NCBI GenBank assembly: GCA_003667245.1
Contig: RCNN01000037.1
Coordinates: 62,001-126,000, forward strand
Origin: Heterostelium multicystogenum
Lineage: Eukaryota > Evosea > Eumycetozoa > Acytosteliales > Acytosteliaceae
Reading direction: 5' to 3'
Length of the DNA stretch: 64,000 nucleotides
Shown here: positions 32,798 to 44,121 of the stretch, piece by piece
How positions within the stretch are numbered: position 1 is the stretch's first letter
Layout: each line of letters begins with the position of its first letter
Position numbers and translations under genes: made by a program
The notes under the pieces: generated by a model
Seen by the model: only the letters and a program-made list of their open reading frames with translations
What the model was told of the DNA's origin: nothing
Database searches by the model: none

Positions 32798-35700
32798 ATG
32801 GATTCTGTTTGGTCTATTAAGATCAGTGATGATATAAATAGTAGTGTTGGTGTTCGTGATGAACCAAATCTTAAGATTAAGAAACAGATATCGACAAATG
32901 TAGGGAGCAATCATGGCGGTGGTGGTGGAGGTGGTGCTAGTGTTGCTGCTGATAGTTCACGATCTGAAGTTAAAGATGAAAGCATGATGGTTTTGGATGA
33001 GATTGATAAGGTGTTGGCTGCTGATGATGCGCTTGTCCAAGACAATCGAGATCTGCTATCGTATTTAACTTTGAAACATGACTGGTCAAACACGCAATAT
33101 AGACATCTACTCCCCCAGCTGACTTCATCATCTGCCGTGCAGCTGGTGGCCTGGTCAACTGACAACTTCATTGCATTCGTGCTGAATGAGCAAAAAGAAC
33201 AATTGGATCTATTCGATTTCGACGATATATCAAGCAACTCTCCGAATAATACCATCAATATCAATGATGGACTACAACAACAACAACAACAGCAGCAGCA
33301 ACAGCAACAGAATGGTAACAGCAGTAGTAACAATAGTAATAATAAGGATTATGCAACTATTTATGTGGTTAGAGTTTGACTTGCCTCATGAGTATATGAC
33401 CATTCGAACAAAGCATACCTCTGCAATCAAGTATTTGGAATGGTCGAATCAAGTACAAGGATCACTACTCATCTCAGTTGATCTACAAAACAATCTAAAA
33501 TTGTGGAAGAAGCTTGATCAACTTGATGATTGGAGCCAACAATGACATCGGCACTCAACATTCCTTACCTCCTACTTTGCAAATGGATCACTATCAATGC
33601 ATCTTATCTCCCTATTGAATGTCCACACCACCAACCAACAAAGGAGCAGCAATCGCCACTACAGCAATTCTATACCAACCCAACCAACGAAATAGTTACA
33701 CAAACATTTATAACATTATCAAAAGATGGAAAGGTAATTGATTGAAACAGTATACAAAAAGAAAGAATGAATGAATGAAAGAAACATCAAGTACTTACTT
33801 ACACCTAATATATATTTATACATATAGATAAATATTATAACATATAATCTATTAGATTCAACTTGGAAACAAATACAAGGAGAGATTATTATACCAATGT
33901 ATTATTCAATCGACTGTGCAGATGTCATTTCACTCAAGGATGAAACCATCATGATTGCTATCTACTCGAGAAAATGGGTAATATGATATTATTATATAAA
34001 GTAACCTATGATATATATATACAAATTGTAAGTCAAACGGTAGCTAGCTCCTAGTGATTCGATCCATTCGGTATTAATACTAGTGTTGTTATTTACCATC
34101 GATGGCAGATGTACATGTCTATCAAATAGACAGAATCAATTTAAATGACTACATAGAGTCCGATGAAATGTTGGTGAATACCAAGAGAATTTTAAAGGTC
34201 AACTCTATTGTGTTCGATAATTCCGACAATTCTTTGATTGTATTAAAGAGCGGTCTGGATTGCTCCATTCTCTACCGTTGGGAAAAGAGAGAGAACCATC
34301 AATCACAACACAGCGCCATTCTCTCTCTCTTTGGTAATGGTTCAAGCTCACAACGTGATGTTACTGAATGGACTTGTACAAATAAACAATACTATTTCAA
34401 CAACAATTACGACAACAACAATAATAATAACAATAACAGCGACAATAGTAATAATAATAGTAGTAAAGTTGATGTACCATTGATTACATCAATACATTTC
34501 ACACAAGTAACAGGTATATTATGGTTAAATTTCTCAAATGGAAAACTAGAATGTATAAGGAGCAATACTTTCGAGCCTGTCTCTAGTTCAATGCTCTCCG
34601 ATATCAATGGCAATAGTTCCGAGAAACGAACGTGTGTTATCAATGGCAACGTCGCCCAATGGAGCATTGGTCGCTTATCTAAGCAATGAAAATAGATTAC
34701 AGCTTATATCACTCCCGATTAGAACGATCCAAGCGAACAAATCACAGGTGTCTACATGGCTATCGCATTTGTTCCAACACTCCATACTCAGATCGACCGA
34801 TTGGTGGGATCTGTTGGTGCTTCTAAGAATCTACTCCAATGTTGCCGAAACACACGACACCTACCACCATGTCATTGTTAAGCTATCCACTGAGTGCCAG
34901 AGCCTCTATCCATCAGGTGAGACTTCCAGCTCCAATATGAATGGAAGTAATAATAATGTCGGCCTATCATCATCACAGTGTAAATCGACATTGGACGCAA
35001 TTAGAGCGACTATCTACAGAATGATCAATGGTCGCGAGTTGGCATTTATCGATTCACAAGCAAAAGCATTCATTTATTATCTACAAGACACACTCAAATC
35101 ATCGTATCTTCCACTCTGTCAGGACACTGGCAATCCAGAAGACAAAGAAAACATGTCATATCTCATCGATTGGGCAATCGATTTCACCTATTTCTTTTTA
35201 AGAAATGCTTATTACATTGATTTAGTACACAAAAAAGATACTTCACTTACTTTCAGTGTTCCACAAGGTAATTCATAAGCTATATTGAACTCCAAACATT
35301 AATCATTCACTAACAACAATAACAACTATAATATTGTATTTATATCTTATTAGATTTCTTGAATGTAGAGATATCAACATACTATCCTCTGTACTATTTA
35401 GAAAATAACCACCGAAACCATTCTCTTTTCCATTTGTAAGTATACCACCCATCCATCAAGCAGACGCACACCTATAGACAATCATACCAAATCAAATCAA
35501 CTAAACCGTGAACTAATGATTATATTAAAACTATTAGATAAGCTTATTATATGACATCAATATCCTCTTGGCATTGTTTGAGCTATTGAACTTCTCCAAG
35601 GCATTTAAAGAGAAATACTCTGTCCAAAGCAACAAAGTAAAGTTCAAAGCAAGCGATGCCAAATTGCTCCTGGATATCTTGGGTCCATTCTTAAATGATC

Positions 35701-36435
35701 TATGTGTTAAATTGGTTGAACGTATGTATCATTATCGCTTTGCCATACATACTATGACGATTATTCTTTATTCTTACTGATTTATCAAATGATTTAGCAA
35801 ATGACCTAAAGGATGTACAGACTTTTATTAAAGATAATTATACCTCGATTGTCTCCTCTCAAAATCCAATGCCAAACATTCCAATCTATAGGTCGTTCAA
35901 GTCCGAACGGCTTCAGACATATACCGAAGAGTTGCTTCAGCTGATTCAAGCAACATATTCCTCCAAACATCAACAAGGATATCAATGAAATCTCAATGAC
36001 AAATACTTTTACAATTCTCGACTTGGATCCACCTCTCGATGGTTTCTTGGACCAAAATCCAATTACAACACTACCATCTGCAACTTTGGCAACCCCAACA
36101 ATAAATGCAGCCAATGCAGCAAGCCAAACTAAACCTAGCACTACAACGACATCCAACAACAGTGGTGAGATTGCTCCTGTAAACTTTAAATATGCACCCA
36201 AATGTTCAGAATATATCAATATGGTATATGATATTATTACCAGAATTCCAATTCCAACTAGAATTGAGAAGCCAATCAAGAAATGCACAAGATGCCACAG
36301 AATGACTATTCTAAGAAGAACTACATCTCTATTCTGGTCTGATAGATGGTCTTTAGCATGCCCTCTGTGTGGTGGTAAATGGAAGATATACAATGAAAAT
36401 GTTTATATCCAACAAATTATTCAACAAAAACTCCT

Positions 36436-36466
<31 letters not shown>

Positions 36467-36493
36467 AAATTACAACAACAACAGTTTATTTAA
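32798..36493 (+). CDS. med16: Mediator complex subunit 16
   Basis: MED16 is a Mediator tail subunit that bridges activators and RNA polymerase II. The N-terminal propeller part is seen as VQLVAWSTDNFIAFVL and HTSAIKYLEWSNQVQGSLLI...LKLWKKLD, which match the WD-like start of MED16. The middle has STDWWDLLVLLRI (equivalent to the conserved 'YDWWD' block). The C-terminus has the zinc-ribbon-like KKCTRCHRMTILRRTTSL and SDRWSLACPLCGGKWKI, which parallels animal MED16. Insertions of poly-Gln (33280-33310, 36430-36480), poly-Asn and poly-Gly are dictyostelid. Introns with GT..AG ends lie at about 33735-33830, 33977-34090, 35270-35350, 35437-35537 and 35720-35800. Shifts near 33345, 33535 and 34600-34690 break the frame. 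The start is MDSVWSIKISDD at 32798. Confidence 0.85.
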
Positions 36494-36610
36494 TAAAACT
36501 ACCATTTATACATCCAAATTTGAGATTTGAAATTTGGTTTCTAGTTTCAAATAGTCTTATTTGATGGGTTTGGAGCAGATCTTAAAGAAAGACTTATTAA
36601 AATTCATATG

Positions 36611-36652
36611 TAAGTAAGGTCTTCTGAGTCATACATATGGGAGATATCTCCT
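36611..36652. repeat. tRNA-linked repeat motif, copy 1
   Basis: TAAGTAAGGTCTTCTGA (36611-36627) followed by GAGATATCTCC. The same 17-mer and an AGATATCTCC word recur at 63467-63523. Each copy lies 65-125 bp past the 3' end of a minus-strand tRNA gene. Confidence 0.55.
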
Positions 36653-36697
36653 TTCTAGACAAGAAGGTTTTTTGTTTTTGTTTGGAAAAATCCTATT

Positions 36698-36705
36698 TGC
36701 GCGCA
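36698..36705. other. GC palindrome downstream of tRNA-iMet copy 2
   Basis: TGCGCGCA is a perfect palindrome about 30 bp past the 3' end of the minus-strand tRNA. It shares the ATGCGCGCA core with the one after copy 1. Confidence 0.5.
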
Positions 36706-36734
36706 TATTTAACAAATATTTTATTAATTGTTTT

Positions 36735-36806
36735 AGCATCTGGAAGTTTTCGATCGACCGACCTGTGGGTTATGGGCCCACCGCTCTTCCTCTGAGCTAA
36801 GATGCT
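36735..36806 (-). tRNA. tRNA-Met initiator (CAT), second copy
   Basis: Identical to the copy at 20591-20661 except for one extra A between T-loop and T-stem, which gives an 8-nt loop. It shows the same C33, three G:C pairs and AUCG-type T-loop, and shares the mismatched T-stem GGTCG/CTTCC. It lies on the opposite strand, 16 kb away. Confidence 0.88.
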
Positions 36807-37043
36807 TTTTCATGTGCAAAAAAAAAAAAATTTCATTTTCATTTTTTATTCTCATTTGTTTTTTTTCTAGGATTTCTAATTCAACTCTTAAATATTTCGA
36901 TTTTTAATATAATATTAAGGAACACTTTTAAAAGACAAGTAATATGAATAAAATAAATGTAGAAAGAGTTAGTTCATATTTTAACAATGAATTCATGATG
37001 AAGGTTTTTTGAAATTATTTTATTTATTTCACTTTTATTTGTA

Positions 37044-39177
37044 ATGAATAATAATAATAATATTAATAACAACATAAATAACAATAATAACAATAATAAT
37101 AATAATAATAATAGTATAACTGGAAATAATGTAAAGAAATCAACAGAATTTGAAGATGCACTTTCAATGTGCTTTAAATTGATAGATCCTACAAATTGTT
37201 CATCATCTCAAACAGATTTAAGGTTAGATATCTTTTAAATGAGCATTATTACATCTTATTTTAGCTTATATCTATTATACTTATCTATATAATGGTTGTT
37301 GCTTGCTTGTTTTTGTTCTATTTGTTTATTATCGTGTAGTATATATTATTCTAGTTGTTTTAGTTTATTGTTGTTGTTGTTGTTTGTTATCTCTTGATAG
37401 TATAAAGGAAGGGTTAATTTATTAGTCATCGATGTTTGATCATGATGATGATGATGTATGTATGATTAATAAGTGGTTGACTTTCTCTTCAACATCGGTT
37501 GATTGAGCAACATACAATACAATGAGCATTAATCATGTTGTAATTCTAAAATCTATCTCTATTTTACTTTTAATTCATTATAATATGATTTATGTAACTA
37601 CTAATCTACATAATTAGACAATCAACCAAAGGTCACTTCAATAGGCTTGTTGCTATGGTGATGTAAAGCTCAAGTGAGAAGAAGTGCTGCTGTTGTCTTT
37701 TGAGTAGATTAATAGTTAGTTATGTTTATTAATTTATATTGAATTGAGCTATTATAAATACAAAAGACTAAACCTTAAAACTAATACCAAATACTAAACT
37801 AAACATATACAAAGTATATGATAATATAAATTTGATAAAATATGATTAAAACAACTAATACTACTTCTATATTAATAATATCTATATATGATTTCTACAA
37901 ATAATAATAAAGTTGATTGATTATGATGATCATAACTAAATGACAGATAATACTAACAATCGAATAATAACAATCATTATAGTGTCGTCAAAGTGGCTGT
38001 GCTTTCATTGGTCGATCTTGCGATATCACAATTCTCTAGCGCTTCTCTTTAGGATCAATATATTCTCAAAGCTTCTGGAGATTATTCAATCACCTCTCAT
38101 CTATAGGAAACCCGTTATACGGGCAGCAATCACAGCACTCGGTGCCATTGTCTGCCATGAAGAGTCGCTTGTCAACCAAACTATCACTTTCCTTGCAAAG
38201 ATACTGGAGTTCAAAGGTGAAAGTCTGCAATATCTCAAGCGAGTGTGCATCAGTGCACTCGGAAGAATAGGTAGACGTTATCCAATCTACCAAAACATCC
38301 TGCTCATCTCTCTGTTTGAAAAGTATTTCGATAACAACGTATCGAGTCAAGACGTACTCTGCGCCATATTGGTGGCTTTTGGTCGATTCTCACAAACCAA
38401 CTCTCAGCTGCGTGTTATGTCTATGCCTCGTTGGCTTGAAGCAATCGACAGCCCACATCATCACTTCAGAGCAGCCGGTATTCAAGCCCTAGGATATGCA
38501 TCATGTCCTACTGCAAGTAAGTAATAATAGATCCGTAAAATACTATTGAACTCAATCACTCACCTTCTTGATCTGCATGTAGATGTTGTGAATGATAAAG
38601 AAAATAGAAGCAATAAGCTACAGTAAAGCCATTGGTTTATTACAATACCACAAATTGGACGATTATAAAGGCGATGAAGAAAAATGATCCTTGGAAACGT
38701 GAAGAGGTGTGTTCTGTACAAGTAGCGGCAGCCAAAGCATTGGGTTTGCTTGTTCGTTCAAATCCCACCGAATGGTCCCCAAACTTGCAAAGATATTCAA
38801 AGCAATTCTCTCGTCACCTCGATATCAAGGTGCTGTCAAAGCATCTGTGCTTCATACCTATGGACAAATAACCTATTACTTAAATGCATCGAGCTCACCA
38901 TTCTTCACTCCACTCAAAGTATTACTATTCGAGTTGTCTGCCGATGACAACACCACTGTTTCAGCTCCATCTTGCTACGCACTTTCCAAATTTGGCTTAT
39001 CTCACGAAGCCAATGTAAGTTGGCCAATACATAAATGACATTCATCAAATCGTTGAATTTACTAACTGAATTCTACCTTAGTATTTAGAAGTTAAGACCA
39101 TACTAAAATTAAAGATATCCAATCTACAACAAGCTAAATCAGAAACATTGATAAAACTACTTAAAGACATGGTGTAA
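37044..39177 (+). CDS. HEAT/armadillo-repeat protein (multiple frame breaks)
   Basis: Exon 1 starts with poly-Asn, then STEFEDALSMCFKLIDPTN, up to a donor at about 37222. The main body has tandem helical repeats: VKVAVLSLVDLAISQF near 37985, PVIRAAITALGAIVCHEESL, YLKRVCISALGRIGRRYPIY, HHHFRAAGIQALGYASCP, VQVAAAKALGLLVRSNPTEW and GAVKASVLHTYGQITYYL. The repeats are typical HEAT units, as in scaffold proteins (Integrator subunit 4-like is one possibility, not proven). Shifts occur near 38045, 38620-38700 and 38860. An intron lies at about 39015-39080. The 700-bp gap between exon 1 and the body is far longer than other introns here, so the exon 1 link is uncertain. The frame ends at about 39177 or continues into the next segment after a shift. 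Confidence 0.6.
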
Positions 39178-39182
39178 AATAG

Positions 39183-40345
39183 TTTCAAAGACCTACAGAC
39201 CAATTTTAAATCAATGTAGTACTATTATAAGTCCATTATACAGTGACCTGTATGATCCAGACTCCGATTTGGCCAACAGCCTGCCTCTCCTTAAGGATAA
39301 AAATAGAGTACACAACATCAACAGACAACCACAACAGAAACTACAAGATAACATGGCACTTTTAGAAACTGCTTTCTCTAGCTTCCAACACCTTGTGCTC
39401 CTGTGCCAATGTTTCAGTCCCACTGTTGTACAAGCGATCCTGGCGTTGATAAAGAAACCAAGCCTAATTGAACAGACTGGTTTTAGAAAGGCACTGCGCG
39501 ATAAGATTTTGATACAGAGATCCAAAGGCTTCATGAGAAATGGCGAGGAAAACTATGAGAATGCCCTAAAGGAGTTAGGAAGTGATGTTAACAAACGAAA
39601 GTCTTTTATTTCAATATTTAAAAGCACCAGAACTGCTTAATGATCCAGTGAAACAACATCCAAACCAAGCCGCTGCCAATATACCAATGCCTAATATTAC
39701 TTTGTTACCTCCATCTTCTCCACAGAAATCACTTCAGTTGAAACCACATGCATCTATTCAAAGGGCTAAACCACCAGGTGCAGCAAAACCTGCTACCTCG
39801 GCTACTACCACTCCAACACCTTCCAGTGCATCCTCAATTTTTGGTAAACCTTTGCATTAATACAAACAACTACTTCAACTCCAGAAGCTACACAAAATAC
39901 TTCAACCTCTACTGCATCTTCATCCTCATCCTCATCTACATCTCGTGTATTTTGGCCTGAACAAGAATATTTAGCAAGCCAAAGAGAGGAATCGACTCCA
40001 CAGTCTCCATCTACAACCCAACCAGTAGCTAACATTACAACTGCAACGCCTACATTGGCAACAAACCCAATGTCTTCTCTTTTCAGTCCTCTTCAACCGA
40101 TAACAGAAAGAGAATGTATCTACATCAACAACACCATCTCCTCCCATAGCCAAAACATCACCCCAACTAAACTCACTTCCGTCGTTGAAACCAACGGCCT
40201 CATTAAAGAAAACTGGTGGATATGAAAATTGGAAAGAAGCTCATGGAACAATGGCAGCCACTAAGCATATCTACCCCTCCACAATCAAATTCTTCACCAA
40301 TAATCACTCAGCCACAACCAACACCAATCGTTTTCCCAAGCATGA
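39183..40345 (+). CDS. Coding segment of uncertain gene membership
   Basis: Open, protein-like sequence in shifting frames: KTYRPILNQCSTIISPLYSD, then LLETAFSSFQHLVLLCQCF, KPSLIEQTGFRKALRDKIL, and, after a shift near 39590, LTNESLLFQYLKAPELLND. Pro/Ser/Thr-rich sequence follows with further shifts near 39860 and 40110. It is either the C-terminus of the HEAT-repeat gene or the N-terminus of the CCCH gene downstream. No start codon or intron settles which. No domain is recognised; the first part is helical. Confidence 0.5.
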
Positions 40346-41791
40346 AATCAGTTTGAAGAACAACTTCAGTCCAATCAGTCAACAAATTTATTTGCTCCTT
40401 TACCCTTAATAGGAAGCAATAATAATACTGCTGAACTAGAGATTAATCAAAATGCAACAACTGTCCCTGCAGAAGAAGGATTGGAGTTGGACTCTTCATC
40501 TTCACCTTTTGCACTGAGCAGTGATACTGATGATGGTGGATTGGTAATAAGTGATGACGATGACAATGATGAAGATGATTCCGATGGTCTAGAGATTGAT
40601 GACGATGGCAAAGTAGCTGGTGAAGAAGTGAGTGGAGAAGGTTCAATCCAAAAAACAGCTGGCAAAAAGCGTGCATTCTCGCTCATTGATCAACTAGAAG
40701 CAGAAGCAGAAGTTGATGCCGAAGAAATTAAACTACACCAACAATCAATCGCAATAACAGATATAGATGCACTTGATGAAAAGACAGAAGCAACAAAACC
40801 AGTCAAGCTTAGCAGAAAACAAAAGAAACTTTTGACCAATACAAAGAAACAATCGAAGAAGCAGGAAAAAACTACAAAAGAGAAGACTTGCTTTTGCATA
40901 TAAACAAGAAGCACACCAACTCAAACAGCAAGAAATGCAACTACAGCAAAACCAGCAACCACATAAAAAACAAAAGAAAGGTCCAAAGTCAAACAAAGAG
41001 CCATCGAATCTATATGTTGGTATCAATTTCAGTGAGAAACAAGAAAAGCCACAGGTATTATGCCAATTCTACAAGCTTGGAATGTGCAACAAAGGTGAAG
41101 GAATGTACCTTCAAACATGAGGGCCCTGTTGAAAAGAAGGTAGAACTTTGTAAATTCTTTAAGATGGGATCGTGTCTTAAAGCATCTGAATGTACATTTT
41201 CTCATGACCTTAAACTTGACCCGTGCAAATTCTTCAATGGTCCCAATGGATGCACAAACAAAGACTGCCCCTATGGACATTTCTATAGCCCAGAGCTACA
41301 GCAAGAACTCTTACAGCAAAAGCAACAACAGCAACAATTACAACAACAGCAACAGCAACATCAGATAATGCAACAACAAGATCTAAATGATAACTTCTAC
41401 AGTAATTTAGGTAGCGAGGATAATACAAGTAATTTAATGGATTTCAGCACAAAGAGTAATAATAGTAACAACAATCAAAACATGCTTCAAAACAATCAAT
41501 ATATCAGTAACAACAATCAAAATAATATGATGAACATGAATATGATGAATATGAATATGAATATGAACACCAATAACATGAACAACTTTAATAATAATAG
41601 TAACTATAATATGAATCATAATAATAATAATACTAATATGCTTCACAATAATCAATATATAAGTAATAATAATCAAAATAGAAATACAATTAACCAATTT
41701 GGTGTTGATCCAAGAAGAGGAAAATCAAACGCCATTCCATTTGGAAATGGAATGAATCAGCAAACAAGACAATACCAACAAGGTTTTATTC

Positions 41792-41829
<38 letters not shown>

Positions 41830-41913
41830 AATTCACAGCAACCAATAAGTACTCAGCAAGCTCCACAGAATCCGTACCAACAAACTACCAACTCATTTTA
41901 TAAAAGAATATAA
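40346..41913 (+). CDS. CCCH zinc finger protein, three fingers
   Basis: Three CCCH fingers in tandem: CQFYKLGMCNKGE... with TFKH after a one-base shift near 41100, CKFFKMGSCLKASECTFSH, and CKFFNGPNGCTNKDCPYGH. The order and spacing resemble the animal ZC3H4/6/8 (Suppressor of sable) group of nuclear RNA-binding proteins; that link is inference. Upstream lies an acidic stretch (DDDDNDEDDSDG) and a basic one (LSRKQKKLLTNTKKQSKKQ). Downstream the protein is nearly all Gln, Asn and Met (41300-41880), ending FYKRI. A shift near 40885-40900 separates the acidic part from the fingers. The 5' end is not defined. Confidence 0.75.
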
Positions 41914-42392
41914 AGCCTTTAAACTGTAAATAAATAATAATAATTAATGTCATCTGAAGCCGAACATTGTGATTTGAGGGTTCCGTTAAGTTATCAAAAC
42001 AATCTAAATTTTATAGTGATTTTTTGTTGATCTTTGCCAAACCACAACCAGTTCCAAAAACTAGTTTAAAAGACTATTCACTGGTTCTTTTTTAAACCTT
42101 AAAACATATGAAATGACTGGGATTTCCCTTTTTTGAAAAAATAAATTGTCTAAAAGATGAATTGTTGTGATGGTTGAAAAATAATATCTTAATTCGATAG
42201 CAGGAGAGGTCTTTGTGCCCTTTCATTGGTCGTTCACGATTGATTCGAGTCTAAATATCTTACAAAAATGTAGATTTATTTATTGAACTATTTATTATAA
42301 TTTGTTGGGGATCTTTGACTTGACTTCAGTGTTTCTCCCCATTAATCATTATATAACCTTTTTCTAATTATATATATTAGTTATAGATATAA
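41914..42392. other. Spacer
   Basis: AT-rich; no gene seen. Confidence 0.5.
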
Positions 42393-43728
42393 ATGTTTAA
42401 CTTCAAATTGTATATTTTCAATCTTATTTTTTGTAGTATTTAATCATCAAGGTTAGTTCTTCAAGTTCTTGTAGAGCATTAACTTTTTCAGGAGCAGGAG
42501 CATTTGGCGCATATGAAGTAGGTACCTAATTTACAACCTATGATATAGATCGAAATCAAATTAAGTATTAATTCAATTGGATTCCATCCTTACTTTAACA
42601 CTTTGGTACATTTGTTGTGTTGCTTTTTTGTTATTTAGGCTGGTGGTATGATATATTAGTTCTTTGCTAGCAATATAGTGGATTGATTGGTTAATTCTAA
42701 TATTTCTGAAATATTAATTCATTAGTGGTTGCTGGAATAAACAATAGATATGGAAGTAGTCTGAAATGGGACGTTGTCACTGGAATCAGTGCAGGTTCAA
42801 TTAATGCCGCTGCTGTAGGAATGTTCAATGTAGGTGATGAAAAAGGTGCTGCTGACTTTTTGATTGAGCGTTGGTCCGCAATCACTCCAGAGCAGGTCTA
42901 CGTCAATTGGAAAGGTGGTGTTGTCGACGGTGCTTTGTTCCAACGTGGAATCTACAACACTGCTCCCCTTACTACCTTCCTCACACAGTCAATCAACACC
43001 ACTGCCTTGAAGCAATCGAACCGTGGATTTTTGATTGGAGCAACCAACTTAGACACTGGATTGTTTGACCAGTTTTTCAAAGACGATCCTGAGATTGTCA
43101 AAGCAGTTGCTGCATCCTCCTCCATTCCAGGACTGTTCCCACCAACTGAGAAGAACGGTTATGACTACGCCGACGGTGGAGTCACCTATTTAACACCAAT
43201 TACAGATGTATCTATCGATATTACTGGTTGTCTAATTTACTACAATAACAATAACTAATCTATTGATACCGCTTGCTTCTAGGCTGCACGTTTATGTTAT
43301 GAAACAGGAGCAACCAACGTAACTATCGATATGGCTACATGTGGACAACCATACAAGTTCCAAAATGTTTCAGAGGAAAAGACGATTCAACTGCTTCTTT
43401 CGTTCCTACCAAATTATCAAAGACAACTTTAACAACAAAGATATTGAAACACTATTCCAAGCCTTCCCAAATGCCATTCTCAACATCTTTAGACCAAGTA
43501 AATCATTACCAGGTACTGCATTAAGTTTTACCTACAGCAAAGAGATGATCCCAATCGGAATCAAAGATGGTGAGAACGAAAACAAAGTTCAACTAACAAA
43601 GTAAGTAATGCTTCATTAAATAGAAACAATCAAAAAAAACAACCCATCTTACTAACAATTACTATTATTATTATTATGATTATTATTATTATCATTACAT
43701 TTAGAAATAACTACAAAGAAAATACTTA
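42393..43728 (+). CDS. Patatin-like phospholipase, probably secreted
   Basis: Patatin lipases use a Ser-Asp dyad. The oxyanion glycine motif is seen as LTFSGAGAFGAYE. The lipase box is TGISAGSIN (G-x-S-x-G), and the Asp motif is YADGGVTYLTP (DGG). ASSSIPGLFPP is also a family block. The N-terminus from the ATG at 42393 is hydrophobic (MFNFKLYIFNLIFCSI), so a signal peptide is likely, with a shift near 42435-42442. Exon 1 ends at 42517. A 7-nt exon GCTGGTG (42639-42645) restores AGV before VAGINNRYG (exon 3 from 42726). Exon 4 starts at about 43282 after ttctag and shifts at 43430. The last exon is at 43705-43728. The substrate is probably a membrane lipid. Confidence 0.85.
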
Positions 43729-44121
43729 ATAAACTTAACCAAATTGAATAGAAATCAATATCAATAGAAAAGAAAAAGATAAAGAAAAGTAAGAACCTAA
43801 ATTATATTATACTCATAAACCATTTGAACAACAAGTTGCAATACTATTTATAAATCATAAATAAATGATATCTTGTTGATTACAATTATTACTCAATATT
43901 ATTATTATTATTATCATCATTGCCTGTTGTTGTTGACTTCGACTCAAAGGTTATATCTTAACTTGTAACCCTTGTTTTTAAAAGCATAGGGTCAATTGCA
44001 AAAAAACTTAATTAAATTTTAATATAATATTATATTAATTGCTTGGGGAAACACCTCTTCTTTTCATTCCATTATTTATTAATCTGCAGATTATGTGGTG
44101 CAATAGTAGTGGTAGATAAAT
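43729..44121. other. Spacer
   Basis: AT-rich, with ATT repeats. No gene seen. Confidence 0.5.

Noticed and set aside
41434..41697. Antisense ORF rich in Ile, Val and His
   Set aside because: Shadow of the Asn/Met/Gln repeat of the CCCH gene.
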